From positions 62,001-126,000 of the forward strand of contig NZ_JACXBU010000001.1 of NCBI RefSeq assembly GCF_014700075.1: DNA of 64,000 bases, in the 5' to 3' direction. A program made the position numbers and the translations under genes. Positions 36,464 through 49,467 of this stretch are shown here, one piece after another (the first letter of the stretch is position 1; each line of letters opens with the position of its first letter). Source of the DNA: Pseudomonas sp. JM0905a (lineage in GTDB: Bacteria > Pseudomonadota > Gammaproteobacteria > Pseudomonadales > Pseudomonadaceae). The notes beneath the pieces were generated by a model that saw nothing but the letters and a program-made list of their open reading frames with translations, did not search any database and was not told the origin of the DNA.

Positions 36464-37297
36464 TCAGTGGTGGTCGGTGCCCAGCAGGAAATTACCCGCC
36501 AGGGCGCGATCCGGCTCCCCGGAAAGGCTCGGTACTTCGGCTTCGTCCTTCAGGTTCACCCCGGACAGCTGGCGGCGGCAGGCTTCGCGCATCAGGTAGA
36601 GCAGGCGGTGGGCCGCCATCCCGTAGCTGAGGCCCTCCAGGCGCACGTTGGAGATGCAGTTGCGATAGGCATCGGTGAGGCCCACCTTTGGTGCCCAGGT
36701 GAAGTACAGGCCTAGGCTGTCCGGCGAGCTGAGGCCGGGGCGTTCGCCGATCAGGATCACCACCATCTTCGCGCCGAGCAGTTCGCCGATTTCGTCTGCC
36801 ACCGCCACGCGGCCTTGCTGCACCAGCACCACGGGCGAGAGCGACCAGCCTTCGGCCGTGGCTTGTTCTTCCATGCGTTCCAGGAAGGGCAGGCTGTGGC
36901 GTTGCACTGCCAGGGCGGACAGGCCGTCGGCCACCACCACCGCGAGGTCGTAGCCGCCGGGATTGGCCCGGGCGTGCTCCTGCAGTTTTTCCCGCGAGGC
37001 CGCATCCAGGCGCCGGCCGAGGTCCGGGCGTTGCAGGTAGGTGTCGCGGTCCGCTGCGGCGCTGTGCAGCAACAGGGTGTCTCGGCCGCGCTCGGCCAGC
37101 GAGGCGCTGAGCCCCGCGTGGTCGAATGGCAGGTGCACCGCGTCCCGCGCCTGGGCGTGGGCGTACTGGAAATTCAGCTGCGCGTGGGTGGGCAGGCTGA
37201 TACCCGCGCGGCCCAGGGCGATACGCGCCGGTGTCAGGCGGCGCAGCTCTTCCCAGGGGTTGGCGGTGTGGCCGGAGATGGGGCGTGGAGTTTTCAT
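36464..37297 (-). CDS. eutC: Ethanolamine ammonia-lyase small subunit
   Basis: 277 residues from ATG 37297 ([22 protein letters not shown]). The family stretches [23 protein letters not shown]-like [18 protein letters not shown] and [19 protein letters not shown] are clear. EutC forms the adenosylcobalamin-binding part of the (EutB-EutC) complex that splits ethanolamine into acetaldehyde and ammonia. It begins 16 bases after the eutB stop. Confidence 0.94.
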   Translation of the reverse strand: MKTPRPISGHTANPWEELRRLTPARIALGRAGISLPTHAQLNFQYAHAQARDAVHLPFDHAGLSASLAERGRDTLLLHSAAADRDTYLQRPDLGRRLDAASREKLQEHARANPGGYDLAVVVADGLSALAVQRHSLPFLERMEEQATAEGWSLSPVVLVQQGRVAVADEIGELLGAKMVVILIGERPGLSSPDSLGLYFTWAPKVGLTDAYRNCISNVRLEGLSYGMAAHRLLYLMREACRRQLSGVNLKDEAEVPSLSGEPDRALAGNFLLGTDHH

Positions 37298-37313
37298 ACA
37301 TCTCTCCTCGGGG

Positions 37314-38708
37314 TCAGGCCAGTCGTGCGATGGCCTGGCGGAAGGCGGGCGGCAGCTGGTCGCCGAGCATGACGCGGCCATCGCTCTGCACCAGGATGCC
37401 CATGCGTTCCAGCCAGGCCTCGAACTCCGGCGCCGGCTTCAGGCCCAGGCTCTGGCGGGCGTAGAGGGCGTCATGGAAGGAGGTGGTCTGGTAGTTGAGC
37501 ATCACGTCGTCGGAACCGGGGATGCCCATGATGAAGTTGATGCCGGCGACGCCGAGCAGCGTCAGCAAGGTATCCATGTCGTCCTGATCGGCTTCGGCAT
37601 GGTTGGTGTAGCAGATGTCGCAGCCCATGGGCACGCCCAGCAGCTTGGCGCAGAAGTGATCTTCCAGGCCGGCGCGGATGATCTGCTTGCCGTTGTAGAG
37701 GTACTCCGGGCCGATGAAGCCGACCACGGTGTTCACCAGGAACGGGTTGAAGTGCCGGGCAACCGCATAGGCGCGGGTTTCGCAGGTCTGCTGGTCGACG
37801 CCGTGGTGGGCGTTGGCCGACAGCGCGCTGCCCTGGCCGGTCTCGAAATACATCAGGTTGTTGCCCAAGGTGCCGCGCTTCTGCGACAGGCCGGCTTCGT
37901 AGCCTTCCTGGAGAATCTTCAGGCTGATGCCGAAGCTGGCGTTGGCCGCCTCGGTGCCGGCGATGGACTGGAACACCAGGTCCAGCGGTACGCCACGTTC
38001 GATGGCGGCGATGGAGGTGGTGACGTGGGTCAGCACACAGGCCTGGGTGGGAATCTCGTAGCGCTGGATGATCGCATCGAGCATTTCCAGCATGGCGCAA
38101 ATGGAGGAGATGCTGTCGGTGGCCGGGTTGATGCCGAGCATGGCGTCGCCGTTGCCATAGAGCAGGCCGTCGAGAATGCTCGCGGCGATGCCGGCGGGTT
38201 CGTCTGTGGGGTGGTTAGGCTGCAGGCGGGTGGAGAGCCGGCCGCGCAGACCCATGGTGTTGCGGAAGCGGGTGATCACGCGGATTTTCTGCGCCACCAG
38301 CACCAGATCCTGCACGCGCATGATCTTCGACACGGCGGCGGCCATCTCCGGCGTCAGGCCCTTCGCCAGCGCGCGCAGGCTGGCTTCGTCGGCATGCTCG
38401 CTGAGCAACCAGTCGCGGAAGCCGCCGACGGTGAGGTGGCTGACCGGGTCGAAGGCGGCGCGGTCGTGGCTGTCGATGATCAGCCGCGTGACTTCGTCTT
38501 CCTCGTAGGGAATCAGCGCCTCGTCGAGGAAGTGCTTGAGGGGAATGTCGGCCAGGGCCATCTGCGCGGCGACCCGTTCGCCGTCACTGGTGGCGGCTAC
38601 ACCGGCCAGGTAGTCGCCGGAGCGCGCCGGGCTGGCCTTGGCCATGACTTCCTTGAGGCTGTCGAAGCGCCAGGTTTCGCCGCCGACGCTGTGGGAAAAA
38701 CTGCTCAC
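37314..38708 (-). CDS. eutB: Ethanolamine ammonia-lyase large subunit
   Basis: 464 residues, standard EutB length, with conserved stretches such as [40 protein letters not shown] and [12 protein letters not shown]. It holds the substrate-binding TIM barrel of the B12-dependent lyase. It is followed by eutC and preceded at 55 bases by the permease gene, forming one operon. No microcompartment shell genes are present, so this is the short, free-enzyme version of the pathway. Confidence 0.95.
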   Translation of the reverse strand: MSSFSHSVGGETWRFDSLKEVMAKASPARSGDYLAGVAATSDGERVAAQMALADIPLKHFLDEALIPYEEDEVTRLIIDSHDRAAFDPVSHLTVGGFRDWLLSEHADEASLRALAKGLTPEMAAAVSKIMRVQDLVLVAQKIRVITRFRNTMGLRGRLSTRLQPNHPTDEPAGIAASILDGLLYGNGDAMLGINPATDSISSICAMLEMLDAIIQRYEIPTQACVLTHVTTSIAAIERGVPLDLVFQSIAGTEAANASFGISLKILQEGYEAGLSQKRGTLGNNLMYFETGQGSALSANAHHGVDQQTCETRAYAVARHFNPFLVNTVVGFIGPEYLYNGKQIIRAGLEDHFCAKLLGVPMGCDICYTNHAEADQDDMDTLLTLLGVAGINFIMGIPGSDDVMLNYQTTSFHDALYARQSLGLKPAPEFEAWLERMGILVQSDGRVMLGDQLPPAFRQAIARLA

Positions 38709-38763
38709 TCGAAGCTCTCCTTGGTGAGGCGCCCCAGCTTTCTTGTGCTGGGGCGCGGGAGGG

Positions 38764-40131
38764 TCAGGCGCGGTTCAGCAGGGCATCGGCCGGGGCATCG
38801 GCGCGATGGTGGGCGGTGAACTGGAAGTAGATATACCCCGCCGCCATGAAGCCAAGGAAGATGAATCCGATCAAGGTGTTGAACCAGGCCATCGCCAGCA
38901 GGCAGACCACGGCCAGCACCAGGGCGATGGCGGGAACCACCGGATAGCCCGGTGCGCGGAAGGTGCGTTCCAGGTTCGGTTCGCTGGCGCGCAGTTTGAA
39001 CAGGCTGAGCATACTGATGATGTACATCACGATGGCGCCGAACACGCTCATGGTGATCATCGCGGCGGTCAGGGTCATGCCTTGCAGGTTCACCAGACCG
39101 TCGCTGTAGATGGCGGCGATACCGACGACGCCTCCGGCGATGATGGCGCGGTGCGGCGTCTGGAAGCGCGACAGCTTGGCCAGGTCACGGGGCAGGTAGC
39201 CGGCGCGGGCCAGGGCGAAGAATTGGCGCGAGTAGCCGAGGATGATGCCGTGGAAGCTGGCCACCAGGCCGAACAGGCCGATCCACACCAGCATGTGCAT
39301 CCAGGTGGAGTCGTTGCCGACCACGGCTTTCATGGCTTGCGGCAGCGGGTCGTTGATGTTCGACAGCTCGCGCCAGTCGCCCACGCCGCCGGCCATGATC
39401 ATCACGCCGATGGCCAGGAATACCAGGGTCAGGATGCCGGCGATGTAGGCGCGCGGGATGGTGCGTTTCGGGTCCTTGGCTTCCTCGGCCGCCATGGCCG
39501 CGCCCTCGATGGCGAGGAAGAACCAGATGGCGAAGGGGATGGCGGCGAAGATGCCGGAGATGGCCGCGCCGCTGAACTCATTGGAGCCGGCCCAGCCGTT
39601 GAGAACGAAGTTGGAGAAGCTGAAGCCCGGCGCCACCACCCCCATGAACACCAGCAACTCGGCCACGGCCAGCACGGTGACCACCAGTTCGAAGGTGGCG
39701 GCGATGCTGACGCCGAGGATGTTCAGGGTCATGAAGACGATATAGGCGCCCACCGCTGCGTGCTTCGGGTCCAGCTCCGGGTACTGCACGTTGAGGTAGG
39801 CCCCGATGGCCATGGCGATGGCCGGCGGGGCGAAGACGAACTCGATCAGTGTGGCGATGCCGGCAATCAATCCGCCCTTCTCGCCGAAGGCGCGACGGCT
39901 GTAGGCGAAGGGCCCGCCCGCGTGGGGAATGGCGGTGGTCAGTTCGGTGAAGCTGAAGATGAAGCAGGTGTACATGGTGGCTACCAGCAGGGCGGTCACC
40001 AGGAAGCCGAGGGTGCCGGCCGTGCCCCAGCCGTAGCTCCAGCCGAAGTATTCACCGGAGATCACCAGGCCGACTGCGATGCCCCAGAGGTGCAGGGTGC
40101 CGAGCGTTGGTTTTAGTTGTGTTGTGCTCAT
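38764..40131 (-). CDS. eat: Ethanolamine permease
   Basis: 455 residues from ATG 40131, an APC-superfamily transporter with about 12 hydrophobic segments. The N-terminal WGIAVGLVISGEYFGWSYGWG and the FSFTELTTAIPHAGGPFAYSRRAFG segment are the usual marks of bacterial ethanolamine permeases. It imports ethanolamine for the lyase encoded downstream. The longer frame to 40383 has no family similarity upstream of this ATG. Confidence 0.92.
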   Translation of the reverse strand: MSTTQLKPTLGTLHLWGIAVGLVISGEYFGWSYGWGTAGTLGFLVTALLVATMYTCFIFSFTELTTAIPHAGGPFAYSRRAFGEKGGLIAGIATLIEFVFAPPAIAMAIGAYLNVQYPELDPKHAAVGAYIVFMTLNILGVSIAATFELVVTVLAVAELLVFMGVVAPGFSFSNFVLNGWAGSNEFSGAAISGIFAAIPFAIWFFLAIEGAAMAAEEAKDPKRTIPRAYIAGILTLVFLAIGVMIMAGGVGDWRELSNINDPLPQAMKAVVGNDSTWMHMLVWIGLFGLVASFHGIILGYSRQFFALARAGYLPRDLAKLSRFQTPHRAIIAGGVVGIAAIYSDGLVNLQGMTLTAAMITMSVFGAIVMYIISMLSLFKLRASEPNLERTFRAPGYPVVPAIALVLAVVCLLAMAWFNTLIGFIFLGFMAAGYIYFQFTAHHRADAPADALLNRA

Positions 40132-40203
40132 CGGGACTCCTCGCCCCAAGGGGCGTCGTTGGTGGAAGACCAGGTCCGATCTTATCCAGCGACCCCGCGC
40201 AGG

Positions 40204-40244
40204 ACTTGACCGTGGAACGCCATGTGCGGCCTGTGCGGTCAAGT
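40204..40244. promoter_or_regulatory. Inverted repeat in the eat/AraC divergent promoter region
   Basis: ACTTGACCG (40204-40212) and CGGTCAAGT (40236-40244) form a perfect nine-base inverted repeat with a 23-base spacer, about 73 bases upstream of the permease start and 186 upstream of the AraC gene. It is a candidate operator for the divergent AraC regulator or for EatR. A -24/-12-like sequence with one base too many in its spacer is at about 40338-40354 on the minus strand. Confidence 0.5.
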
Positions 40245-40429
40245 TGTGTCCCTTTGTTACCCATCGCCCCACGGGCCCTGCTCCGGCTTGGAGCATGGAG
40301 CTGCGCAGTGCACGGATTTGGCCCGAAAATGCCCCTCTCGCAAGGGCTGTGGCCAATGCTTGGAAGGCACGGCGCGAGGGCATGGGTTTTGCTTGAACGT
40401 GTGATCAAAAAAAGACTTGGTAGTCCGTG

Positions 40430-41482
40430 ATGAACCAGCCCCTGTTCTCCAGTACCAGCCTGCAGGCGAACATGACCAGCAACGTCGGTGTGCTGTCGGC
40501 TGCCGCCACTGGTCTCGACCGTTTCATCACGGATCAGGGCGGCGACCTCGACCGCATCTTCGGCCGCGCCGGCATCGACCCGGAACAGCTGCTGCACCCG
40601 ACCCTGAGCCTGGCGTTGCCCAACTATTGCCAGGTGCTGGAAGAGGCCGCGCGGCAGTCGGGCTGCGACAACTTCGGCTTGCGCTATGGCCAGCAGTTCC
40701 AGCCCCGTGCGCTGGGGCTGCTGGGCTATGTCGGGCTCAGTTCGGCGACCTTGGAAGAGGCGCTGAAGAACTTTGCCGCGGCCTTTCCCTATCACCAGCA
40801 CAGCACTCTGATCCGCTTGGTGGATTGCGGCGAGTGCTTCCGCTTCGACTACCAGGTTCGCCACGGCGCGATCCTCGATCGCCGCCAGGACGCCGAGCTC
40901 ACCATGGGCATGGCGCTCAACCTGATTCGCCATGCGCTGGGCCGCGACTGGTCCCCGCGCGCCGTGGCCTTCGAGCATGACCGGCCGGAGGGCTGGCAGG
41001 AACACAGCCAGGTCTTCGGTGCGCCAGTGCAGTTCGGCCGGCCGTGCAATTTCCTGCTGGTGCCCAAGGGCGATGTGCAGGGCAAGCCGATGCCAGAGGC
41101 CGACCCCAATCTGCTGTTCCTGTTCCAGGACGTGATCCGTCGCCTGGGCGAGCAGGGTTGCGGGCCGAGCCTGCTGGAGGAAGCGGGCACGCAGATTCGT
41201 CTGGCCTTGAGCCTTGGCGAGCCCAGCCTGGAGCAGATCGCCGAGCGCCTGGAGCTGACCCCGGCAGGCCTGCAGCGCCGACTGCGCGACGAGAACCTCA
41301 GCTTCAGCCAGCTGGTGGAACAGACCCGCCGAGACCTGGCGCTGCATTACCTGCGTCAGCGCCAGCGGCCCATCTCCGAACTGGCGCCCTTGCTCGGCTA
41401 TTCCGAAACCAGCGCCTTCTCCCGCGCCTTCCGCCGCTGGTTCGGCGTGAGCCCGCGGCAGTGGCGGGGGGATGAGCGCTGA
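40430..41482 (+). CDS. AraC-family regulator (OruR/ArgR-like) beside ethanolamine genes
   Basis: 350 residues from ATG 40430; a GTG one codon earlier is equally possible and the ribosome site is weak. Residues about 30-215 match the arabinose-binding-domain type found in OruR/VirS regulators, and the C-terminal 100 hold the AraC helix-turn-helix pair (LEQIAERLELTPAGLQRRLRDE, ISELAPLLGYSETSAFSRAF). It is divergent from eat-eutB-eutC and convergent with the aldehyde dehydrogenase gene. I do not recall a gene here in P. aeruginosa, where aldehyde dehydrogenase and permease are adjacent. Regulation of the eut operon is likely but inferred. Confidence 0.8.
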   Translation: MNQPLFSSTSLQANMTSNVGVLSAAATGLDRFITDQGGDLDRIFGRAGIDPEQLLHPTLSLALPNYCQVLEEAARQSGCDNFGLRYGQQFQPRALGLLGYVGLSSATLEEALKNFAAAFPYHQHSTLIRLVDCGECFRFDYQVRHGAILDRRQDAELTMGMALNLIRHALGRDWSPRAVAFEHDRPEGWQEHSQVFGAPVQFGRPCNFLLVPKGDVQGKPMPEADPNLLFLFQDVIRRLGEQGCGPSLLEEAGTQIRLALSLGEPSLEQIAERLELTPAGLQRRLRDENLSFSQLVEQTRRDLALHYLRQRQRPISELAPLLGYSETSAFSRAFRRWFGVSPRQWRGDER

Positions 41483-41489
41483 GGTCTGT

Positions 41490-41670
41490 GGGCGCGAATT
41501 CATTCGCGAATAAATTCGCTCCCACAAATGCGCATTCCACCAGGGCGGCGCGGTTTGGCTCCTCTCTCCCTCTGGGAGAGGGGTTGGGGGTGAGGGAAGC
41601 ATCCGGCCGGCTGGGAGTTCGGAATTGGCAGCCCTTCGGCCTGCTTGGCGAATGAATTCGCCCCTACAGG
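41490..41670. repeat. REP-like elements and dispersed repeat copy 2
   Basis: The 324-base gap between convergent genes is filled with repeats. REP-like GCGAATTCATTCGCGAATAAATTCGC is near 41495-41520. The second copy of the CCTCTCTCCCTCTGGGAGAG repeat is at 41561-41598 (first copy at 32.2 kb). GGCGAATGAATTCGCCC is near 41647-41663. No gene was seen. Confidence 0.7.
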
Positions 41671-41691
41671 TTTAGTGCCCGGGGTGAGGAT

Positions 41692-41753
41692 GTAGGAGCG
41701 AGCTCTGCTCGCGATTCGGTACGTGGGAATTTCGCGAGCAGAGCTCGCTCCTA
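41692..41753. repeat. Long inverted repeat (paired REP type)
   Basis: GTAGGAGCGAGCTCTGCTCGCGA (41692-41714) faces TCGCGAGCAGAGCTCGCTCCTA (41732-41753) with a 17-base spacer: a near-perfect 22-base palindrome. Each arm is itself partly palindromic (GCGAGCTCTGCTCGC). This is the paired form of a common Pseudomonas intergenic repeat. Confidence 0.8.
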
Positions 41754-41760
41754 TGGGAAT

Positions 41761-41790
41761 AAAAAAAACGCGGCCGAGGCCGCGTTTTTT
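41761..41790. terminator. Bidirectional terminator between AraC and aldehyde dehydrogenase genes
   Basis: CGCGGC/GCCGCG stem (41769-41774 and 41779-41784) with loop CGAG, preceded by eight A and followed by six T. It serves the minus-strand aldehyde dehydrogenase gene and can also stop plus-strand transcripts. Confidence 0.85.
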
Positions 41791-41806
41791 ATTCAGGTGC
41801 CAGGGA

Positions 41807-43327
<1,521 letters not shown>

Positions 43328-43387
43328 GGTGTTTCTCCTGTCTCTTGTTGTAGTTGCAAAGACGCGGTTGGCGTTTGTTCCTACTGG

Positions 43388-43403
43388 AGCAAGGGCTGGG
43401 CCA
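43388..43403 (-). promoter_or_regulatory. Sigma-54 (-24/-12) promoter of aldehyde dehydrogenase
   Basis: On the minus strand TGGCCCAGCCCTTGCT keeps GG and GC at the right ten-base distance. It lies 61 bases upstream of the start codon. Together with the EatR-like activator gene next door it points to RpoN control. Confidence 0.8.
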
Positions 43404-43493
43404 GAGTGTCGAAAGTGCCGTTCCAGAGCGGTCTGGCCGGGGGGTAGGTATGCATCCTTGGCAAGGGCTGTGACAGGCCTGGCACAACAGGGG

Positions 43494-43508
43494 GTGACAC
43501 TCTGTCAC
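43494..43508. promoter_or_regulatory. Palindrome, candidate EatR enhancer site
   Basis: GTGACA-CTC-TGTCAC is a perfect six-base dyad centred about 105 bases upstream of the -24/-12 promoter and 145 bases before the activator start. A partial site, TGTGACAGG, is at 43470-43478. Such dyads are typical of sigma-54 activator binding sites. Confidence 0.6.
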
Positions 43509-43645
43509 GTATCTGGCACAGCGGGTGACCAGTGGGTCAGGCGGCCATTGCAATGGCATCTACGCTGGAGGATGCTGCGTCGATGCGGGTGCCGTACCAC
43601 GGCCAGGGCTGCCTCCCGGGAAGCCCGCACTGGAGAAGAACAACA

Positions 43646-45547
<1,902 letters not shown>

Positions 45548-45591
45548 GCGTCGCAGAACCCTACAGGCTCATTGCCGACCACCCCAGCAGC

Positions 45592-45627
45592 AAAAAAGCC
45601 CGGCCCCTTTTCAGGGGGCGGGCTTTT
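45592..45627. terminator. Bidirectional terminator between eatR and phnX
   Basis: GCCCG-G-CCCC/GGGG-G-CGGGC hairpin (45598-45607 and 45614-45623, with one G-G mismatch), flanked by AAAAAA and TTTT. It serves the two convergent genes. Confidence 0.85.
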
Positions 45628-45690
45628 CACGAGAGGTGCGGGCATCCTTGCCCGCCGGGGGGAGGGGCTGACGGCAGACCCCGGTTCCAA

Positions 45691-46518
45691 TCAGGCGCCT
45701 TGCGGGGTTTCGCCGCGGGCCAGGCGTTGGTTGATGTCGTCGATCACCGCCGGCAGGTCGGCGATGGTGTCGATCAGGTAGTGCGGGCGCGGACCCTCGA
45801 ACATCTGGCCGATGCGCGCGCGCTCCTGGTCCAGCTTGTCCTTCGGCAGCGCCTTGAACTGCTCGTACGTCAGGCCCAGGGCGTTGCCCGAGCAGGTCAG
45901 GGCCACGGTCCACATGCCGGCGCTGCGGCCTTCGAGGATGCCCGGCCAGGTGTCGTCCACCTTCACGCAGGCGGCCACATCGCTGATGCCGAGGGCGATC
46001 ACGTTGGCCAGGGCCTGGGCCGGGTGCGGGCGGCCGTTGGGCACTTCGTCGGTGGCCACCACATGATCCGGCGTGTAGCCGTTCTCGCGGGCCAGTTCCA
46101 CCACCTTGGCCATCACCACCGCCGGGTAGCCGGAGCAGGTGCCGATCTTCAGGCCCTTGCTGCGCAGGGTGGCGATGGCGTCGAGGGCGCCGGGGATCAG
46201 GGCCGAGTGCAGGCCGATCTTCTCGATCTGCAGCGGCATGAAGCGTTCGTAGATGGCGGTGACGTCATCGTCCGTCGGCAGGCGGCCGAAGGCGGCACGG
46301 TAGCGTTCGCCGATGGCCGGCACGTCGCAGAGGGTGCGGATGTGGTCCCACTTGCCCATGCCCATCGGGCCGCGGGCTTCCTCCAGGGAGACGGCGACGC
46401 CGAACTCGGCGAAGGCCTCGACGAAGATCTGGGTTGGCGCGAAGGAACCGAAGTCGACGACGGTACCGGCCCAGTCGAGGATCGCGGCTTGCAGGTGAGT
46501 GGGTTGCTTGTAATGCAT
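45691..46518 (-). CDS. phnX: Phosphonoacetaldehyde hydrolase
   Basis: 275 residues from ATG 46518. HAD fold: nucleophile Asp15 in LDWAGTVVD and the Schiff-base Lys56 in [10 protein letters not shown], the pair special to PhnX. C-terminal [13 protein letters not shown] completes the metal site. It splits phosphonoacetaldehyde into acetaldehyde and phosphate, the second step of 2-aminoethylphosphonate breakdown. It lies 39 bases after the transporter gene. Confidence 0.95.
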   Translation of the reverse strand: MHYKQPTHLQAAILDWAGTVVDFGSFAPTQIFVEAFAEFGVAVSLEEARGPMGMGKWDHIRTLCDVPAIGERYRAAFGRLPTDDDVTAIYERFMPLQIEKIGLHSALIPGALDAIATLRSKGLKIGTCSGYPAVVMAKVVELARENGYTPDHVVATDEVPNGRPHPAQALANVIALGISDVAACVKVDDTWPGILEGRSAGMWTVALTCSGNALGLTYEQFKALPKDKLDQERARIGQMFEGPRPHYLIDTIADLPAVIDDINQRLARGETPQGA

Positions 46519-46557
46519 GGTGAGGACTCCAGCGGATTGCAGGTTATCTAAGGGAAT

Positions 46558-47886
46558 TCAGGTTCTGGCCCCGGCGATGGCCGGTTGACCGTTGGCCGGG
46601 AGGTTTTCCGGCGTTTTCAGGGTTTGCGGGCGGCTGTTCCAGAAGGGCACCAGCATCAGGCTGGCCAGCAGCGCCGCGGCGGTGAACACCAGGAAGACGG
46701 TGGTGGTGTCGAAGTAGCCCGGCAGCAGGCCGCCGAGGATGGCGCCTACCGAGCCGCAGCCGTTGACGAAGCCTGCGGCGGTGCCGGCGGCTTCCTGGGT
46801 GCCGAAGTCGATGGCGGCGGAGCTGCTGATCATCGAATCCGGTCCGTAGAGGGTCATGCCCATCATGAACAACAGGCCGACCACCAGGTACAGGCTGCCG
46901 CTCTGCATGGCCGGGACGAACAGCGCCAGGCACACGGTGAGGGCGATCAGACTGAACACGCAGGCCGGCATGCGGCGGGCGCCGAAGAGCTTGTCCGAGG
47001 CGATGCCGATGAGGATCGGACCCACCAGGCCGGCCAGCTCGAAGGCGGTGGGAACGATGGCCGACGCGACCTTGCCGATGGCGGGCATGCGTTCGTAGAC
47101 GATCACCGGGCCCCACAGGAGGATGGCGTAGCGGGCGGGCTTGAGCAGGAAGTAGGCCAGGCCCAGGACCAGCACCGTGCGGTTCTTGATCACCTTGCGC
47201 AGGGCATTCCAGTGGCTTTCACGCTGACCGCTGCTGGCGATTTCCACTTCGACCGGGGCGTGGCCCACGTCTTCCGGCTTGTTGCGCTGCAGAAAGAAGA
47301 ACAGCACGGCGACGGCGCCAACCACCAGGGCGGAGGAAATGAACGCCATGCGCCAGTCATGGAACACGTCGTAGGCCCACCAGCCGGCGAAGGGCGTGGC
47401 CACCAGGCCGCCGAAGGCATAGCAGGTGCTCCAGTAACCCAGCACGCGGCCGCGTTCGCGGGTGGCGAAGAAGCTGCCGATGTTCTTGCACAGCCCCGAC
47501 CAGCCGGTGGACTGGGCCAGGCCCTGGACCACCATGCAGGTGGCGAAGATCGGCAAGGTGGCGAAGGTGCCCATGGCGACCGCAGCCAGGGCGGAGATCA
47601 CCAGGCCGCCGAGCACCACCACGCGTGGGCCGAAACGGTCGGCGAAGATGCCCCAAGTGAACTGGCCCACCGCGTAGGCGGCGAGGTAGAGGGCGTCGAG
47701 GTTGGCCATCGCGGCCTTGTCGAGTTCGAAGCTCGGGTCCTCGCCGATGCCGAGCTTGGCGACGGAGAAGGCTTTCCGGGTGAAGTAGAAGGCGGCGTAA
47801 GCCAGCCAGGTGATGAGGAAGATCTGGACGCGCCAGCGCTGGAGGGACTTCCAGCCGCTGTGCAAGGCACCTGCGTTGTTGTTCAT
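46558..47886 (-). CDS. MFS transporter, probable 2-aminoethylphosphonate uptake
   Basis: 442 residues from ATG 47886 (MNNNAGALHSGWKSLQRWRV). About 12 hydrophobic segments are visible, with AYAAFYFTRKAFSVAK in the first and the MFS loop GIFADRFGPR, resembling the UhpC/GlpT organophosphate antiporter group. Lying between phnX and phnW it is the obvious importer for aminoethylphosphonate, in place of the ABC system found elsewhere. Substrate is inferred from context. Confidence 0.82.
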   Translation of the reverse strand: MNNNAGALHSGWKSLQRWRVQIFLITWLAYAAFYFTRKAFSVAKLGIGEDPSFELDKAAMANLDALYLAAYAVGQFTWGIFADRFGPRVVVLGGLVISALAAVAMGTFATLPIFATCMVVQGLAQSTGWSGLCKNIGSFFATRERGRVLGYWSTCYAFGGLVATPFAGWWAYDVFHDWRMAFISSALVVGAVAVLFFFLQRNKPEDVGHAPVEVEIASSGQRESHWNALRKVIKNRTVLVLGLAYFLLKPARYAILLWGPVIVYERMPAIGKVASAIVPTAFELAGLVGPILIGIASDKLFGARRMPACVFSLIALTVCLALFVPAMQSGSLYLVVGLLFMMGMTLYGPDSMISSSAAIDFGTQEAAGTAAGFVNGCGSVGAILGGLLPGYFDTTTVFLVFTAAALLASLMLVPFWNSRPQTLKTPENLPANGQPAIAGART

Positions 47887-48167
47887 GGTTCTGACCCCGT
47901 GTGGGTATGCCGGACAGTGCAAATAGGGAGGTTGTTGTTGTTTTGCTGCTGGGCTGTCTAAACGCACGGCCTTGGTCAGATGGCAGCGGTCGTGGCGTCA
48001 GGCGGATGGATGAGGTTCTGCGCTACTGATGCTCCCTGCCCGGCTTTCCGAGCGGTCGGTTTACTACGGAAATGTTTCAGAAAAAGGTCATCGCACCACG
48101 CTTCCGCTACCCGCAGCAGGAACCGTCTCAGGACAGTGGGTGACCTTGAATGGGCTGGCCTCTCGAC

Positions 48168-49337
48168 TCAGGCAGCCGTTTGCCCGATCTCCACACCCAT
48201 CACCTCCAGGGTGTCGGCGATGGCACGCAGCAGTTGGCGGACGATGTGCTCGTCGATCTGGCCGATGCAGCCGATGCGGAAGCTCTCGGCGACGGTCAGC
48301 TTGCCGGGGTAGATGATGAAGTTGCGGGCCTTCAGCTCCTCGTAGAAGCGCTTGAACTCGAAGTTCGGATGCTCAGGGCTGAAGAAGGTGGTGATGATCG
48401 GCGACAGCCACTGGTCTTCCAGCAGGGTCTTGAAGCCGATCTCGCGCATACCGGCCACCAGCACGTCGCGGTTGCGGCTGTAACGCGCCAGGCGGCCCGG
48501 TACGCCACCTTCGGCGGCGTGCTGTTCCAGCGCCGTACGGAAGGCCACCACGCTGTGGGTCGGCGGGGTGAAGCGCCACTGGCCGGTGCGTTCCATGTAG
48601 AGCCACTGTTCGTAGATATCCAGGGCCAGGGAGTGGGCGCGGCCCTTGGCGGCTTCCAGCACCGGGCGGCGGATGATCACGAAACCGAAGCCGGGGATGC
48701 CTTCGATGCACTTGTTGGCCGAGGACACCAGCACGTCGAAGGCGATTTCATTCACAGTCAGCGGTACGGCGCCGAAGGAGCTCATGGCGTCGACGATCAG
48801 GCTCTTGCCGTGGGCCTTCACCACGTCGGCGATTTCACGCAGCGGGTTGAGGATGCCCGAGCTGGTTTCGCAGTGGACCAGGAAGACGTTGGTAACGTCC
48901 GGGTTGGCCTTCAGCAGGGCGTCCACTTCGTCGGGCTGCGGCGGCAGGTAGTCGCCCTTGTCCAGGGTGATGTAGGCGCGGCCGAGGTAATCCAGGGTCT
49001 TGGCGGCGCGCTGGCCGTAGGCACCGTTCATCAGGATCAGGCACTTGCCGTCGCGGGGTATGGCGGTGGCCAGGGCGGCTTCCACCGAGAAGCTGCCGCT
49101 GCCCTGCAGGGGCACGCAGGCGAAGCTGTCGTCCTGCACGCCGGCCATGGAGAGCAGTTCCTGGCGCACTTCGGCGGTCACCAGGTTGAAGGCGCCGTCC
49201 CACGAGCCCCAGTCACGCAGCATGGCTTCCTTGGTGGCCTTGGAGGTGGTCAGCGGGCCGGGGGTGAGCAGGTAGGGCTCGCCGAGGGCGGGGGTCGCCA
49301 GCGGTTGGGCATTGGTCGGGAATTCGGCTTTGGTCAT
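48168..49337 (-). CDS. phnW: 2-aminoethylphosphonate-pyruvate transaminase
   Basis: 389 residues from ATG 49337. Class-V aminotransferase; PLP lysine is Lys209 in SSANKCIEG, with [10 protein letters not shown] near the N terminus, [21 protein letters not shown] and a C-terminal IIYPGKL as in PhnW. It converts 2-aminoethylphosphonate and pyruvate to phosphonoacetaldehyde and alanine. A 281-base gap separates it from the transporter gene; it is divergent from the LysR regulator. Confidence 0.95.
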   Translation of the reverse strand: MTKAEFPTNAQPLATPALGEPYLLTPGPLTTSKATKEAMLRDWGSWDGAFNLVTAEVRQELLSMAGVQDDSFACVPLQGSGSFSVEAALATAIPRDGKCLILMNGAYGQRAAKTLDYLGRAYITLDKGDYLPPQPDEVDALLKANPDVTNVFLVHCETSSGILNPLREIADVVKAHGKSLIVDAMSSFGAVPLTVNEIAFDVLVSSANKCIEGIPGFGFVIIRRPVLEAAKGRAHSLALDIYEQWLYMERTGQWRFTPPTHSVVAFRTALEQHAAEGGVPGRLARYSRNRDVLVAGMREIGFKTLLEDQWLSPIITTFFSPEHPNFEFKRFYEELKARNFIIYPGKLTVAESFRIGCIGQIDEHIVRQLLRAIADTLEVMGVEIGQTAA

Positions 49338-49467
49338 GGTCGTCTCCAGCGTTGTTCTGGTGAGGGCGCGTTGCGATGGAGAGATAAAACCAATTCCAGA
49401 AAAATAAAAAAAATCGATTTATAGTATTTCAAATATAAGTTGAGCTTATTTGTTGAGGTGCAGGCGG
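49338..49467. promoter_or_regulatory. Divergent phnW/LysR control region
   Basis: 130 bases, markedly AT-rich from 49385 to 49440. A perfect dyad TATTT-C-AAATA (49425-49435) lies just upstream of the LysR start and is a candidate LysR-type binding site. Confidence 0.5.

Noticed and set aside
40338-40354. Sigma-54 promoter for the ethanolamine permease
   Set aside because: TGGCCACAGCCCTTGC has one base too many between GG and GC, so it was noted only as a weak candidate.
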